From: Pseudomonas triticicola
GTDB taxonomy: Bacteria; Pseudomonadota; Gammaproteobacteria; Pseudomonadales; Pseudomonadaceae
Direction of reading: 5' to 3'
Length of the DNA stretch: 64,000 bases
Assembly (NCBI RefSeq): GCF_019145375.1
Contig: NZ_JAHSTX010000001.1
Location: 1,215,001 to 1,279,000, forward strand
Shown piece by piece: positions 16,357-24,951 of the stretch (positions are counted from its first letter, which is position 1; every line of letters starts with the position of its first letter). Made by a program: the position numbers and the translations under genes. Below the pieces are notes generated by a model. It saw only the letters and a list, made by a program, of their open reading frames with translations. It did no database searches and was not told where the DNA came from.

Positions 16357-17529
16357 CTACGATTGCAAGGGTGGCGGTGGCGGAGGGGCTGGCACAAGTC
16401 CCATCAGATCAACAATTTGACTTGCGAGATCAGGCTCAACAGCTGTTAGAAACTCGTTCGCTAGCTTCACATAAAAGTCATAAACATCGTCATCGGAAAT
16501 TATCCACCCCACTTGAGCGTTTTCTAAGGCCGCATTGAAAAGCTTAGTTGCGTCGGACACATCAAAATATCCAAAATATTGGGAAAGTTTAGAGATGGCC
16601 ATGTGAGTTGTAGAGAAGCTGCCACTTTCTTTTAGGTATTCAATCGCTTCATTTTTCTGATTAATAACAGCTAAATGCTCTGGGCTTTGTAATTGGTCCA
16701 GCGCTCTCTGTAGTTCACCAGACGCTGCCAATCCATGCACCGGAGGCGGAGGCGGAGGTGGAACAGGGATTGGGATTGTTGGCGGCGGTGCGTCAAGTTC
16801 CACTGGCGGCGGCTCTGGGAGCTCAGGCTGTTGTACTAGTTTTTTATAATGTGCAATCACAGACTTGATATTTGTATAGATATGGAGAGATCCATCTTCT
16901 TTTTTCTTTGACCACTCCTCGGCAAGGTAGCGCTTGGCTTTGACTGTCCTTTTGTCTAGGTTTGCGAGAGGTGATGCATAGTCACCGTCCTTAGAGACGA
17001 TATGTAGATCTCCCGCTGGCACATGCTTAAGTAAAACCTCCCAATTGTATCTGTCGCCAACGCTTTCTCCTTTGCCCGGAGGATTGCCTCGTTGGGAGCG
17101 CTCAATCGCAAGTTTAAAGCTGGCATCATCTTCGCCGTATTTTTGTGATTTACTGAAAATTTCGGTTATTTTTTTGTCGACAGGTAAGTCATTCTGCAGT
17201 GCTAAACCTGTGGCGTTCGCTATTAAAGTCTTCTTCGCCGACTCTGCAATTTTTATAGCTTCCTGATAATTTCGCGCGACCTCCGTTCCTCGCATGTGGT
17301 TTGGAACCGCATTAGGGAACTTGCTACTCTGGAATTCTGTAACAGCACCATGAAGCTTTGACTCTCGGTTTCGCTCAAATTCATTTTCTACCTGTTTTGG
17401 AAGATGCAAAACTATCTTGTTCGGACCGATATTCTCTAATAATTCATCTATGACTCCGTCGTCGTCGTCGGGGTAGGTATAGAAATTCAAGAAAATATTT
17501 GTATCTATGAACAAATGCATCACAGGCAT
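16357..17529 (-). CDS. PIN-domain protein with proline-rich linkers
   Basis: 390 aa, start with AAGGGA 6 bases upstream. Residues 1-about 210 are a PIN-like nuclease domain: MPVMHLFIDTNIFLNF (Asp9), an acidic helix around KQVENEFERN, and a late DLHIVSKDGDYASPL acidic site. A proline-rich stretch (about 238-268, VPPPPPPPVHG) joins a helical C-terminal domain, and the protein ends in a second polyproline run (APPPPPPLQS). PIN domains cleave RNA. Stand-alone large PIN proteins occur in defence islands. Neighbours are the TIR and EVE genes on the same strand. The target is unknown. Confidence 0.75.
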   Translation of the reverse strand: MPVMHLFIDTNIFLNFYTYPDDDDGVIDELLENIGPNKIVLHLPKQVENEFERNRESKLHGAVTEFQSSKFPNAVPNHMRGTEVARNYQEAIKIAESAKKTLIANATGLALQNDLPVDKKITEIFSKSQKYGEDDASFKLAIERSQRGNPPGKGESVGDRYNWEVLLKHVPAGDLHIVSKDGDYASPLANLDKRTVKAKRYLAEEWSKKKEDGSLHIYTNIKSVIAHYKKLVQQPELPEPPPVELDAPPPTIPIPVPPPPPPPVHGLAASGELQRALDQLQSPEHLAVINQKNEAIEYLKESGSFSTTHMAISKLSQYFGYFDVSDATKLFNAALENAQVGWIISDDDVYDFYVKLANEFLTAVEPDLASQIVDLMGLVPAPPPPPPLQS

Positions 17530-17937
17530 AAGCAGTCCCTTCGCTTGGAGTATCAGTCGATAGCTTCGATCATTTCACAGCACTTCCCATCTGACTACGG
17601 GGTTTAGGCGTTCTGCAGCATACCAACAACGACCGGGTTGTCTCGCTGAACCTCGTCCCGTAGCGCTGGTGGATCATGTTGCCGTTGTGTCCCTAGTGAT
17701 CCAGCCGTAATCAATCTTCAATATATATACATAGAATCCACACGGCGTGAGCTTGCAGAAGGGCGTACGGTCGAGACCTGAACGTCCGCTTTTGGCTGAA
17801 AGCTACCGTCGTTTTCATCCGTTGAAGGTGGCTCAGAAGGTGGGATACGGGATGGATTTATCCGGTGTGTACGTGACGCAATGGCGCCTATAAACACAAA
17901 TGTTTAAAAAGACATCTCCAAACACTCTCTCAGGCTA
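17530..17937. other. Right flank of inserted segment; no gene seen
   Basis: About 400 bases without a credible ORF. An AT-rich patch (ATATATATACATAG near 17721) lies in the middle. GC rises again towards the DUF6124 element. No integrase, transposase or direct repeat matching the left end was recognised. Confidence 0.35.
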
Positions 17938-18245
17938 CACATCCTTGCGCCTTTGCCTACAGCTACGCCAGAATCCGCCGGCTTGTGCGCCTTGGGGGCT
18001 GGTTCTATTGTGGTCCGGTCGCTGACAAATCAGCGATCGGGTTTGGTAGCCCGGCTTAGACTTGGCGCATAGCGTCACCCGACACGGGCCTTTTGGGGGC
18101 TGTGTATTTATGGTGGCCATGCGCAGGGCGTCTTCGGGCGCGCCGGTTTTCCAAGTCACCGGTCTACCAACCTTCGTATGGCCACCACCCCTTCGTTTGG
18201 TAGCGAAAGATGATGGCTCCTTTTCCATGATTTGGAGATTCACTC
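17938..18245 (+). promoter_or_regulatory. Highly structured leader of DUF6124 gene
   Basis: About 300 bases rich in inverted repeats. An 11-base stem (CCGGTCGCTGA / TCAGCGATCGG, one G-U, loop CAAA) lies at 18015-18040. A perfect 10-base pair TGGTGGCCAT (18111-18120) / ATGGCCACCA (18178-18187) encloses a further CCGGT/ACCGG stem. From memory, very similar sequence precedes DUF6124-type genes in other Pseudomonas genomes, and the opposite strand is often mis-annotated as a protein. It could be a structured 5' UTR or small RNA. Function unknown. Confidence 0.5.
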
Positions 18246-18605
18246 ATGATCAAACCAACCCCCAACCCACCCGAAACCGATCCCACGTCTCCCTATGAAT
18301 CCCTCGATTCCAACAAGCTCCACGAAGCCGCTGACCGCGCGCTCGATCATTACCTGTCGCCAAACAATCTGCTGCCTCCGCCGCGCAAGGCGCGTGGGAT
18401 GTATGCGGTGACGGCGGATACCAAGAATGAAGAAATGCTGGCTGATGCGAGTGAAACGCTTGCTTCGGCGAAGACGATTGCTCAGGACATTTCCAGTTTG
18501 CTGTCAGCGCCGCAGCGTCGGGCGTTGTTGGGCGTTGCTCAACTGATCATGTTGGGGGAGCTGGCGGTGAATCGGGTTATGGATAATTTGGAGGTGGCGG
18601 GGTGA
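18246..18605 (+). CDS. DUF6124 (DUF3077-like) family protein
   Basis: 119 aa, start preceded by GGAG. Features of this Pseudomonas-specific family are the acidic/polar N-terminus (PPETDPTSPYESLDSNKLHEAADRALDHYL), a middle segment NEEMLADASETLASAKTIAQDI and a C-terminal helical region ALLGVAQLIMLGELAVNRVMD. It has no signal peptide and an unknown role. The gene is usually single and multi-copy. It lies between the defence cargo and hxcV and is preceded by the structured leader. Confidence 0.82.
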   Translation: MIKPTPNPPETDPTSPYESLDSNKLHEAADRALDHYLSPNNLLPPPRKARGMYAVTADTKNEEMLADASETLASAKTIAQDISSLLSAPQRRALLGVAQLIMLGELAVNRVMDNLEVAG

Positions 18606-18654
18606 TGTCGTTGGCCTTGATCCGGCGCTGGGCCTTGGGATTTTAGGTGCGGCA

Positions 18655-18965
18655 GAAGAGGCCCTCACCCCAGCCCTCTCCCGGAGGGAGAGGGGGCCGA
18701 CCGAGGTGTCTTGCGTTGTGCATCGACCTGGACGAGCGTGTTGATTATGGATTTTTGATGCTTATGCACCGCGGCAGAAGAGCCCCTCACCCCAGCCCTC
18801 TCCCGGAGGGAGAGGGGGCCGACCGAGGTGTCTTGCGTTTTACATCGACCTGAGCGACCGCGTTGATTATGGATTCAGAGCGAGACGTTCAGGTCGGCGT
18901 ATCTCTGGAACATCCCCGTATCGGTTCCCTCTCCCTCGGGAGAGGGCTAGGGTGAGGGGCTTCCT
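18655..18965. repeat. CCCTCTCCCGGAGGGAGAGGG repeats, two direct and one inverted
   Basis: Two direct copies (from about 18659 and 18783) share about 95 bases: the hairpin CCCTCTCCC/GGGAGAGGG plus the following GGCCGACCGAGGTGTCTTGC and a linker with GTTGATTATGGATT. A third, inverted and diverged copy at about 18926-18962 runs into hxcV and provides its stop codon. A related hairpin occurs at 43702-43723. Confidence 0.88.
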
Positions 18966-19333
18966 GGCCGTGACAACAGGGTCTCCAGTCTGGCCAACGG
19001 CGGCGCATCCTGATTGCGGTCGAATACTTGGATTCCAATCCTGAGCAACCGTCCATTCTCTGCGCTGGCGATCACCTGTTCACAGCGCAACATAAGTCGC
19101 CCTTGATCACATTCAACAGCCTTCATCCCATTCGGTAATCGCCCCTCCAGGCGCAGCTCAGCCATCCGGCTCTGCGCGGCAATCATCGCCACCGACCGAT
19201 CCCTTAAAACCCCACTGCTCTGAGTCATCAACCCCGCCACTCGCACGGCGGCGGACATGGCGACGGCGATGATTGCCAGTGCCACCAGCACTTCAATCAG
19301 GGTGAATCCTTTCTCTCTCGAACACCCGCGCAT
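18947..19333 (-). CDS. hxcV: Type II secretion minor pseudopilin GspI/HxcV
   Basis: 128 aa. Prepilin leader MRGCSREKG/FTLIEVLVALAII, mature position 5 Glu. The body (QSRMAELRLEGRLPNG) fits GspI, which starts the pseudopilus tip complex with GspJ and GspK. It is divergent from hxcT across about 150 bases. The last residues (SPSP) and the TAG stop lie inside an extragenic repeat copy. In the standard hxc order it directly follows hxcP; here the cargo of about 6 kb separates them. Confidence 0.9.
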   Translation of the reverse strand: MRGCSREKGFTLIEVLVALAIIAVAMSAAVRVAGLMTQSSGVLRDRSVAMIAAQSRMAELRLEGRLPNGMKAVECDQGRLMLRCEQVIASAENGRLLRIGIQVFDRNQDAPPLARLETLLSRPGSPSP

Positions 19334-19481
19334 ACATGGCCCAAAAGCAAAATCCAGCCCTCGACGCTAACCCCCGTCCTTGACGGCTTGACGACGGAAA
19401 CACCCGAGGATTTTCAACATCCCTGACATATCTTCTTGCAACACTGCGCGTCGAATTCGGATCAAGCCAGGGAATGTCGAG

Positions 19482-19949
19482 ATGGATATCGCACCTTTGA
19501 ACACGCTCAGTCAGTCGCCGCGTATGTCGCACAAGCTACGTAGCCAGCAGGGTTTTACCTTGATCGAGATCATGGTGGTGGTGGTGATTCTGGGGATTCT
19601 GGCGGCGATGGTGGTGCCCAAGGTGCTCGACCGGCCGGATCAGGCGCGGGCGACGGCGGCGAAGCAGGATATTGGTGGGTTGATGCAGGCGTTGAAGTTG
19701 TATCGCCTCGATCACGGCACGTATCCGAGCATGAATCAGGGGTTGAAGGTGTTGGTCGAGCGGCCGGCGGATGCGAAGAACAGCAACTGGCGTTCGTACC
19801 TGGAGCGTTTGCCGAATGACCCATGGGGCCGGCCTTATCAGTACCTCAACCCAGGCGCGAACGGTGAGGTCGATATCTTTTCCCTCGGCGCCGATGGCCA
19901 GCCGGACGGCGATGGCGTGAATGCCGATATCGGTTCCTGGCAGTTGTAA
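19482..19949 (+). CDS. hxcT: Type II secretion major pseudopilin GspG/HxcT
   Basis: 155 aa from ATG 19482 (GGGA upstream) or 141 aa from ATG 19524. Prepilin cleavage QQG/FTLIEIMVVVVILGILAAMVVPKVL. The core DQARATAAKQDIGGLMQALKLYRLDHGTYP and the C-terminal calcium-binding loop DIFSLGADGQPDG are classic GspG. It forms the pseudopilus shaft. It is the first gene of the run hxcTXYZQ, closely spaced or overlapping. Confidence 0.93.
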   Translation: MDIAPLNTLSQSPRMSHKLRSQQGFTLIEIMVVVVILGILAAMVVPKVLDRPDQARATAAKQDIGGLMQALKLYRLDHGTYPSMNQGLKVLVERPADAKNSNWRSYLERLPNDPWGRPYQYLNPGANGEVDIFSLGADGQPDGDGVNADIGSWQL

Positions 19950-19957
19950 GGCCGGCC

Positions 19958-20917
19958 GTGAACACAGGTTCGCTCAACGGGGCGAAGCAACAGGGCATGG
20001 CGATTATCAGCGCGTTGTTGATCGCGGCGGTGGTGGCGGTGATTGCGGCGGGGATGTTGACGCGTCAGAGCGTGGCAACCCGGGCGCTGGAGGCCGATCA
20101 GCAGCGGGTGCAGGGGCGTTGGGTCGCGCAGGGTGGTCTGGAGATCAGCCGGCAGTTGCTGTGGGATGCGCGCCTGCGTGATCCGTTGACCCGGCGCGAT
20201 CAGCCTTGGGCGCAGCCGTTGCTGGCGGCGGGTTTTGCCGGGCGGCTGGAGGACGAACAGGGCAAGTTCAATCTGCGCAATCTGGTCGTCAACGAGCGCA
20301 TCGATGAGGCGCAAGTGCAGGCGTTCGAGCGCTTGTGCGAGCTGATCGGTGTGAGCGCCGTTGTCGGCCAGCGCATCCGTCAGCGGGTGATTGATGGTTA
20401 TCCGCATTTGCTGAATGCGCAGATTGGTGCGACGGCCAAAGCGGGTTTCGACAGTGGCCGCGCGACTTCGCCCGATGCCGATCACAAACCGCCACCGCCG
20501 AAGGTGCCGATGCTGCGCACGCTGGATGATTTGCGCAGCGTCGAAGGCGTGACCGATGCACTGGTCGGCCAACTGGCGCCGTACGTGACGGTGATTCCGG
20601 CGACGACGTGGATCAACGGCAACACCGCGACGGCGCAGGTGCTGGCGGCGTATGTGCCGGGGCTTTCGCTGGAGCGGGCGACGGCGTTGATTGCCGAGCG
20701 TGACGCCGGGCGCTGGTTTATCAATCGCGGCGATTTCGTGAACCGCTTGCGCATGCCGCAGCTGGAAATGAGCAGCGTCAAGGTCGGTATCACCAGTGAC
20801 TGGTTTCGTTTGCGCGGTGAAGCGCGGCGTGATCAGCGCCGGGTCAGCCTCGACGCGTTGCTGCATCGCAGTGAGGATCGGCTGCCGCAGGTGATCTGGT
20901 CGCGGGTGGGCGCATGA
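19958..20917 (+). CDS. hxcX: Type II secretion minor pseudopilin GspK/HxcX
   Basis: 319 aa, GTG start 8 bases after the hxcT stop. Leader KQQG/MAIISALLIAAVVAVIAAGM, with Met rather than Phe at mature position 1 as in GspK. The large GspK insertion domain follows (GKFNLRNLVVNERIDEAQVQAFERL, then helix-hairpin-helix-like DLRSVEGVTDALVGQL). GspK caps the pseudopilus tip. It overlaps hxcY by 4 bases (ATGA). Confidence 0.92.
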   Translation: MNTGSLNGAKQQGMAIISALLIAAVVAVIAAGMLTRQSVATRALEADQQRVQGRWVAQGGLEISRQLLWDARLRDPLTRRDQPWAQPLLAAGFAGRLEDEQGKFNLRNLVVNERIDEAQVQAFERLCELIGVSAVVGQRIRQRVIDGYPHLLNAQIGATAKAGFDSGRATSPDADHKPPPPKVPMLRTLDDLRSVEGVTDALVGQLAPYVTVIPATTWINGNTATAQVLAAYVPGLSLERATALIAERDAGRWFINRGDFVNRLRMPQLEMSSVKVGITSDWFRLRGEARRDQRRVSLDALLHRSEDRLPQVIWSRVGA

Positions 20918-22035
20918 GTCAGTTGCGCGTCGCGTTGCCGCCGCTGGCGGAGCTGGAGTTGCACAGCGAAGTGAGCTGCGCCTGGCTGGATAGTCAGGGG
21001 CAGGTCAGTCGTGAGGAACGACTGACTTTGAGTCAGTTGGGGCAACGGCCGAAGCAACCACCGCTGCTGTGCTTTCTGCACCCGGCCGACAGCCTGCTCG
21101 CCAGCATTGATCTGCCGCCGCTGCCCACGAACAAAACGGCGGCCGCTGTGCAGTGTGCGGCGCAGGCGTTGATGCTCGGTGACAGCAGCCAAATGCATAT
21201 CGGCCACAGTCCTCGTGATGCGAGTGGGCAGGTGCAAATCGCCTGGGTGGCGCGGCAGCACTTGCAGCGTCTAGCTGCGGTACTCAAGCAGGCGGGGTTG
21301 ACGCTGCGCGGTTTGTATCCGGCGCCGTACAGCCTGCCAGTGCTGCCGGGGGTTGTCGCTTGTGTGGCGGAAGGGCATTTGCTCCGGCGCGAGAGTTTGA
21401 ACAGTGCGCAGGTTGAGCCGTTGCTCGGTGACGAAGTTGATGAGGCATCGTTCGCAGCTGACGCGACACAGCGCTGGATCGGTCCTTTGCCCGGTTGGGG
21501 TTTGCACGGTGGTCTGCAACAAACCGGCGGCGAGCAACGTGGCTGGGGACGCGCTGTCGGGTGTGTGGCTTTGGCCGTGGCGGTTTGGGTGATTGGTCTG
21601 AATCTGTATGCCGCCCGCGAAGCGCGACAGGGCCAGCAGCTCAAAGCGCAAATGAGTCAGCGGGTGAAGCAGGCGTTCCCGGAATTGCCGGTTATTCTCA
21701 ACCCGCTGCAACAGGCGCGTCAGCAACTCGAGCAACGGCAAAAAGGCGCGGTCGATGACCCGGCGCAAAACTTCAATCGACTGGTGTTGCAGGCCGGCAC
21801 CGGCATGCCGTTCATGGCTGGCAGTGTCGAGCGTCTGACCTATCGCGACGGCGTCTTGCAGCTGGCGCTGCTCAGCGATGCAAACCGTGGCGGTAGCGAC
21901 AAGGACTGGCAAAGCACCTTGGCCCAGGCCGGCATCAGCGTCACTGCCGATGACGCAGGCTGGACCTTGCGCCCGAGCGATGAATCCAGCGCAAACACCA
22001 ACGAAGACGACGACAGCGGAGCAGACGATGAGTAG
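20914..22035 (+). CDS. hxcY: Type II secretion protein GspL/HxcY
   Basis: 373 aa. An actin-like cytoplasmic N-domain (about 1-210) is followed by one membrane segment (about 212-231, GCVALAVAVWVIGLNLYAA) and a ferredoxin-like periplasmic C-domain. GspL recruits the ATPase GspE to the inner membrane. The C-terminus is strongly acidic (NTNEDDDSGADDE). It overlaps hxcX by 4 bases at the start and hxcZ by 8 at the end, so it is translationally coupled. Confidence 0.9.
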   Translation: MSQLRVALPPLAELELHSEVSCAWLDSQGQVSREERLTLSQLGQRPKQPPLLCFLHPADSLLASIDLPPLPTNKTAAAVQCAAQALMLGDSSQMHIGHSPRDASGQVQIAWVARQHLQRLAAVLKQAGLTLRGLYPAPYSLPVLPGVVACVAEGHLLRRESLNSAQVEPLLGDEVDEASFAADATQRWIGPLPGWGLHGGLQQTGGEQRGWGRAVGCVALAVAVWVIGLNLYAAREARQGQQLKAQMSQRVKQAFPELPVILNPLQQARQQLEQRQKGAVDDPAQNFNRLVLQAGTGMPFMAGSVERLTYRDGVLQLALLSDANRGGSDKDWQSTLAQAGISVTADDAGWTLRPSDESSANTNEDDDSGADDE

Positions 22036-22576
22036 GGCGACGCTGGCGATTTACCGTGGACGCTGGCAGCGCTTCAGCAGCCAGTTGCAGGCGCGTTGGC
22101 AGCCGTTGGCGTTGCGTGAGAAACGCATGGTCGCCGGCATGGCGCTGGTGCTTGTCGGTCTGTTGATCTGGCTGACGCTGGTCAAGCCGCCATTGGCCAG
22201 GATCGCTTTCTGGCAGAGCGAAACGCCCAAGTTGCGCGCGCAAACCGAGGCGCTGGAAGTGCTGTTGCGCAGCGTCAACGTGCGGCCGCAGGGGCAAAGC
22301 GTTGACCAGTCGCTGGAGCAAAGTCTGCAAGCGGCGGGGCTGGCCGGGCATTACCAATTACAAGCGGCGGAGGGCAGCGCGTGGCAGTTGAATGTCGACG
22401 CCGCGCCGGCCGATGCGCTGCTCGACTGGCTGCTCAGCCAGCCGTCGCAACTTTCTCTGCAGGTGGTCGAGGCGCAGTTGCAGCGCGCAAGCGCGGCCTC
22501 GACCGAAGTCACTGCCGGCACATTGTCAGGCACCGTTCGCATGGATCAGGCGCAGGGCGCTAAGGAAGCTTCATGA
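22028..22576 (+). CDS. hxcZ: Type II secretion protein GspM/HxcZ
   Basis: 182 aa from ATG 22028, chosen for the short overlap with hxcY; an in-frame start at 21878 would overlap by more than 150 bases. One membrane segment (about 38-56, MVAGMALVLVGLLIWLTLV) and a ferredoxin-like periplasmic domain ending in VEAQLQRAS. It partners GspL. It overlaps hxcQ by 4 bases (ATGA). Confidence 0.9.
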   Translation: MSRATLAIYRGRWQRFSSQLQARWQPLALREKRMVAGMALVLVGLLIWLTLVKPPLARIAFWQSETPKLRAQTEALEVLLRSVNVRPQGQSVDQSLEQSLQAAGLAGHYQLQAAEGSAWQLNVDAAPADALLDWLLSQPSQLSLQVVEAQLQRASAASTEVTAGTLSGTVRMDQAQGAKEAS

Positions 22577-24951
22577 AGGAGTCACGCTGCAAAGTGGCAC
22601 GTCTGGCGCTGCCGTTGTTGCTGATGGCATTGAGCGCGTGCAACAGCACCACGGCGCCGCAGCATCAGCCGCCGCTGTTGGTCGACAGCGAACTCGGCCG
22701 GCCGCTGGCCAACACCCAGCGCAGCGGCGATGCGGTGGCCGATCGCGAACGGGCGCAGGCTCAGGCGCGGCCGGTGCCCAAGCAGTTGCATAACATCAGT
22801 CAGCGTGGGCGCAGTGGTGCTGCGCCGAGCAACACGGTTGCGCGCAATCCGTTGGGCGAGCAACCGGTGACGCTCAATTTTGTCGAGGCGGATATTCAGG
22901 CGGTGGTGCGGGCGCTGTCGCGGGCCACCGGGCAGCAGTTTCTCGTCGATCCACGGGTCAAGGGCAATCTGACCTTGGTCTCGGAAGGTCAGGTGCCAGC
23001 CCGCCAGGCTTACGACATGCTGCTCGCGGCGTTGCGCATGCAAGGCTTCAGCGTGGTCGATGTCGGCGGCGTGGCGCAGGTGGTTCCCGAGGCCGACGCG
23101 AAACTGCTCGGCGGGCCGATCTACAGCGCGGATAAACCGGGCGGCAACGGCATGCTCACGCGCACGTTTCGCCTGCAATACGAAAACGCGGTCAACCTGA
23201 TCCCGGTGCTGCGCCCGATTGTCTCGCCGAACAATCCGATCAATGCCTACCCCGGCAATAACACCGTGGTCATCACCGATTACGCCGAGAACCTCACCCG
23301 CGTTGCGCAGCTGATCGAGAGCATCGACACGCCGAGCGCGATCGACACCGATGTGGTGCAGATCCAGAACGGCATCGCTGCCGATATCGCGCCGATGGTG
23401 GCCGACTTGCTCGACGCGCCGGGCAATGATCCGACGCAGAAAATCGCCGTGATTGGCGACCCACGTTCCAATACCATCATCATCCGCGCCGGCAGCCCCG
23501 AGCGCACCGAGCTGGCGCGCAACCTGATCTACAAACTCGACAACGCGCAGAGCAATCCGAGCAATCTGCACGTGGTTTATCTGCGCAATGCCCAAGCGGC
23601 GAAACTCGCCCAAGCCTTGCGCGGTTTGCTCACCGGCGAGAGTGACAGCGGCAGCAGCGACGCGGCGCGGTCGGTGCTCAGCGCGATGGGCAGCAGCACC
23701 GGCGGCAATGCCGGGCAGAACGGCCAGAGCAGCACGCCGAGCACTGGCACTTCAACGACGACTGGCAGCGGCGCAAGCGGCGGCAGTTATGCTCAGGGCA
23801 GTGGCGGCGGCAGCAGCAGTGGCGGTACGCAAAGCAGCGAACAGAACGTTGCCTTCAGCGCCGGCGGGGTGACGATTCAGGCCGATGCCACCACCAACAC
23901 GCTGCTGATTTCCGCACCGGAACCGCTGTATCGCAATCTGCGTGAGGTTATCGATCTGCTGGATCAGCGCCGTGCGCAGGTGGTGATCGAGAGTCTGATC
24001 GTCGAGGTCGGCGAGGACGATGCCAGTGAATTCGGTGTGCAATGGCAGACCGGCAATCTCGGCGGCAAGGGCGTGATCGGTGGCGCCAATCTGGGTGGCG
24101 CGGGTCTCAACACGGGGGCCAAGAACAGCATCGACGTGCTGCCGCAGGGTTTGAATCTTGGCTATGTCAACGGCACGGTCGACATCCCCGGCATCGGCAA
24201 GATTCTCGACCTGAAAGTGCTGGCCCGGGCGTTGAAGAGTAAGGGCGGCACCAACGTGCTGTCGACGCCGAACCTGCTGACGCTGGACAACGAAGCGGCG
24301 AGCATTTTTGTCGGCCAGACCATCCCGTTTGTCAGTGGTAGCTACGTCACTGGCGGCGGGGGCACCAGCAACAACCCGTTCCAGACCGTGACCCGCGAAG
24401 AGGTCGGCCTCAAGCTCAACGTGCGACCGCAGATTTCCGAGGGTGGCACGGTGAAGCTGGATATCTATCAGGAAGTCAGCAGCATCGATGAGCGCGCGTC
24501 CAACAGCGTGACCGCCGCCGGCATCGTTACCAACAAGCGCGCGATCGACACCAGCATTCTGCTCGACGATGGGCAGATCATGGTCCTCGGTGGTTTGCTT
24601 CAGGACGGCTACAGCCAGAGCAATGATGCCGTGCCATGGCTGGGCAGCCTGCCGGGCATCGGCGCGCTGTTTCGCAACGAACGCCGGGCGATCACCAAGA
24701 CCAACCTGATGGTGTTCCTGCGCCCGTACATCATCCGCGACAGCGAAGCGGGGCGCAGCATCACACTCAACCGCTACGACTTCATGCGCCGCGCCCAGGG
24801 CGGCTTGCAACCGGAACGCAGCTGGGCGATGCCCGACATGCAGGCGCCGCAATTGCCAAGCGCCGCGCAAGGCGTGCCAGCGCCGGGGCCGACATCAGGC
24901 CCACGCGCCACGATCAAAGCCGTACCGATTGAAGGGAGCACCCGGTTTTGA
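22573..24951 (+). CDS. hxcQ: Type II secretion lipo-secretin GspD/HxcQ
   Basis: 792 aa. The N-terminus carries a lipobox (LMALSAC, Cys23, Asn at +2), so the secretin is probably its own lipid-anchored pilot, as described for HxcQ of P. aeruginosa. N0 domain (VTLNFVEADIQAVVRALSRATG), N1-N3 domains (including VINxxR-type IVSPNNPINAYPGNNTVVITDY), a Ser/Gly-rich loop (about residues 350-422), then the secretin barrel (VGQTIPFVSG, GLKLNVRPQISEGG, DDGQIMVLGGLLQDG, PWLGSLPGIGALFR). It forms the outer-membrane exit channel. The last 27 coding bases (VPIEGSTRF) are copied three more times in the repeat array that follows. Confidence 0.95.
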   Translation: MKESRCKVARLALPLLLMALSACNSTTAPQHQPPLLVDSELGRPLANTQRSGDAVADRERAQAQARPVPKQLHNISQRGRSGAAPSNTVARNPLGEQPVTLNFVEADIQAVVRALSRATGQQFLVDPRVKGNLTLVSEGQVPARQAYDMLLAALRMQGFSVVDVGGVAQVVPEADAKLLGGPIYSADKPGGNGMLTRTFRLQYENAVNLIPVLRPIVSPNNPINAYPGNNTVVITDYAENLTRVAQLIESIDTPSAIDTDVVQIQNGIAADIAPMVADLLDAPGNDPTQKIAVIGDPRSNTIIIRAGSPERTELARNLIYKLDNAQSNPSNLHVVYLRNAQAAKLAQALRGLLTGESDSGSSDAARSVLSAMGSSTGGNAGQNGQSSTPSTGTSTTTGSGASGGSYAQGSGGGSSSGGTQSSEQNVAFSAGGVTIQADATTNTLLISAPEPLYRNLREVIDLLDQRRAQVVIESLIVEVGEDDASEFGVQWQTGNLGGKGVIGGANLGGAGLNTGAKNSIDVLPQGLNLGYVNGTVDIPGIGKILDLKVLARALKSKGGTNVLSTPNLLTLDNEAASIFVGQTIPFVSGSYVTGGGGTSNNPFQTVTREEVGLKLNVRPQISEGGTVKLDIYQEVSSIDERASNSVTAAGIVTNKRAIDTSILLDDGQIMVLGGLLQDGYSQSNDAVPWLGSLPGIGALFRNERRAITKTNLMVFLRPYIIRDSEAGRSITLNRYDFMRRAQGGLQPERSWAMPDMQAPQLPSAAQGVPAPGPTSGPRATIKAVPIEGSTRF

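Noticed and set aside
17935..18243. 102-aa ORF on the minus strand over the DUF6124 leader
   Set aside because: It lies opposite a highly structured leader, has no ribosome site, and its sequence follows the repeat pattern rather than a protein fold.
18647..18853. 68-aa ORF in the CCCTCTCCC repeats
   Set aside because: Entirely repeat sequence with no coding character.
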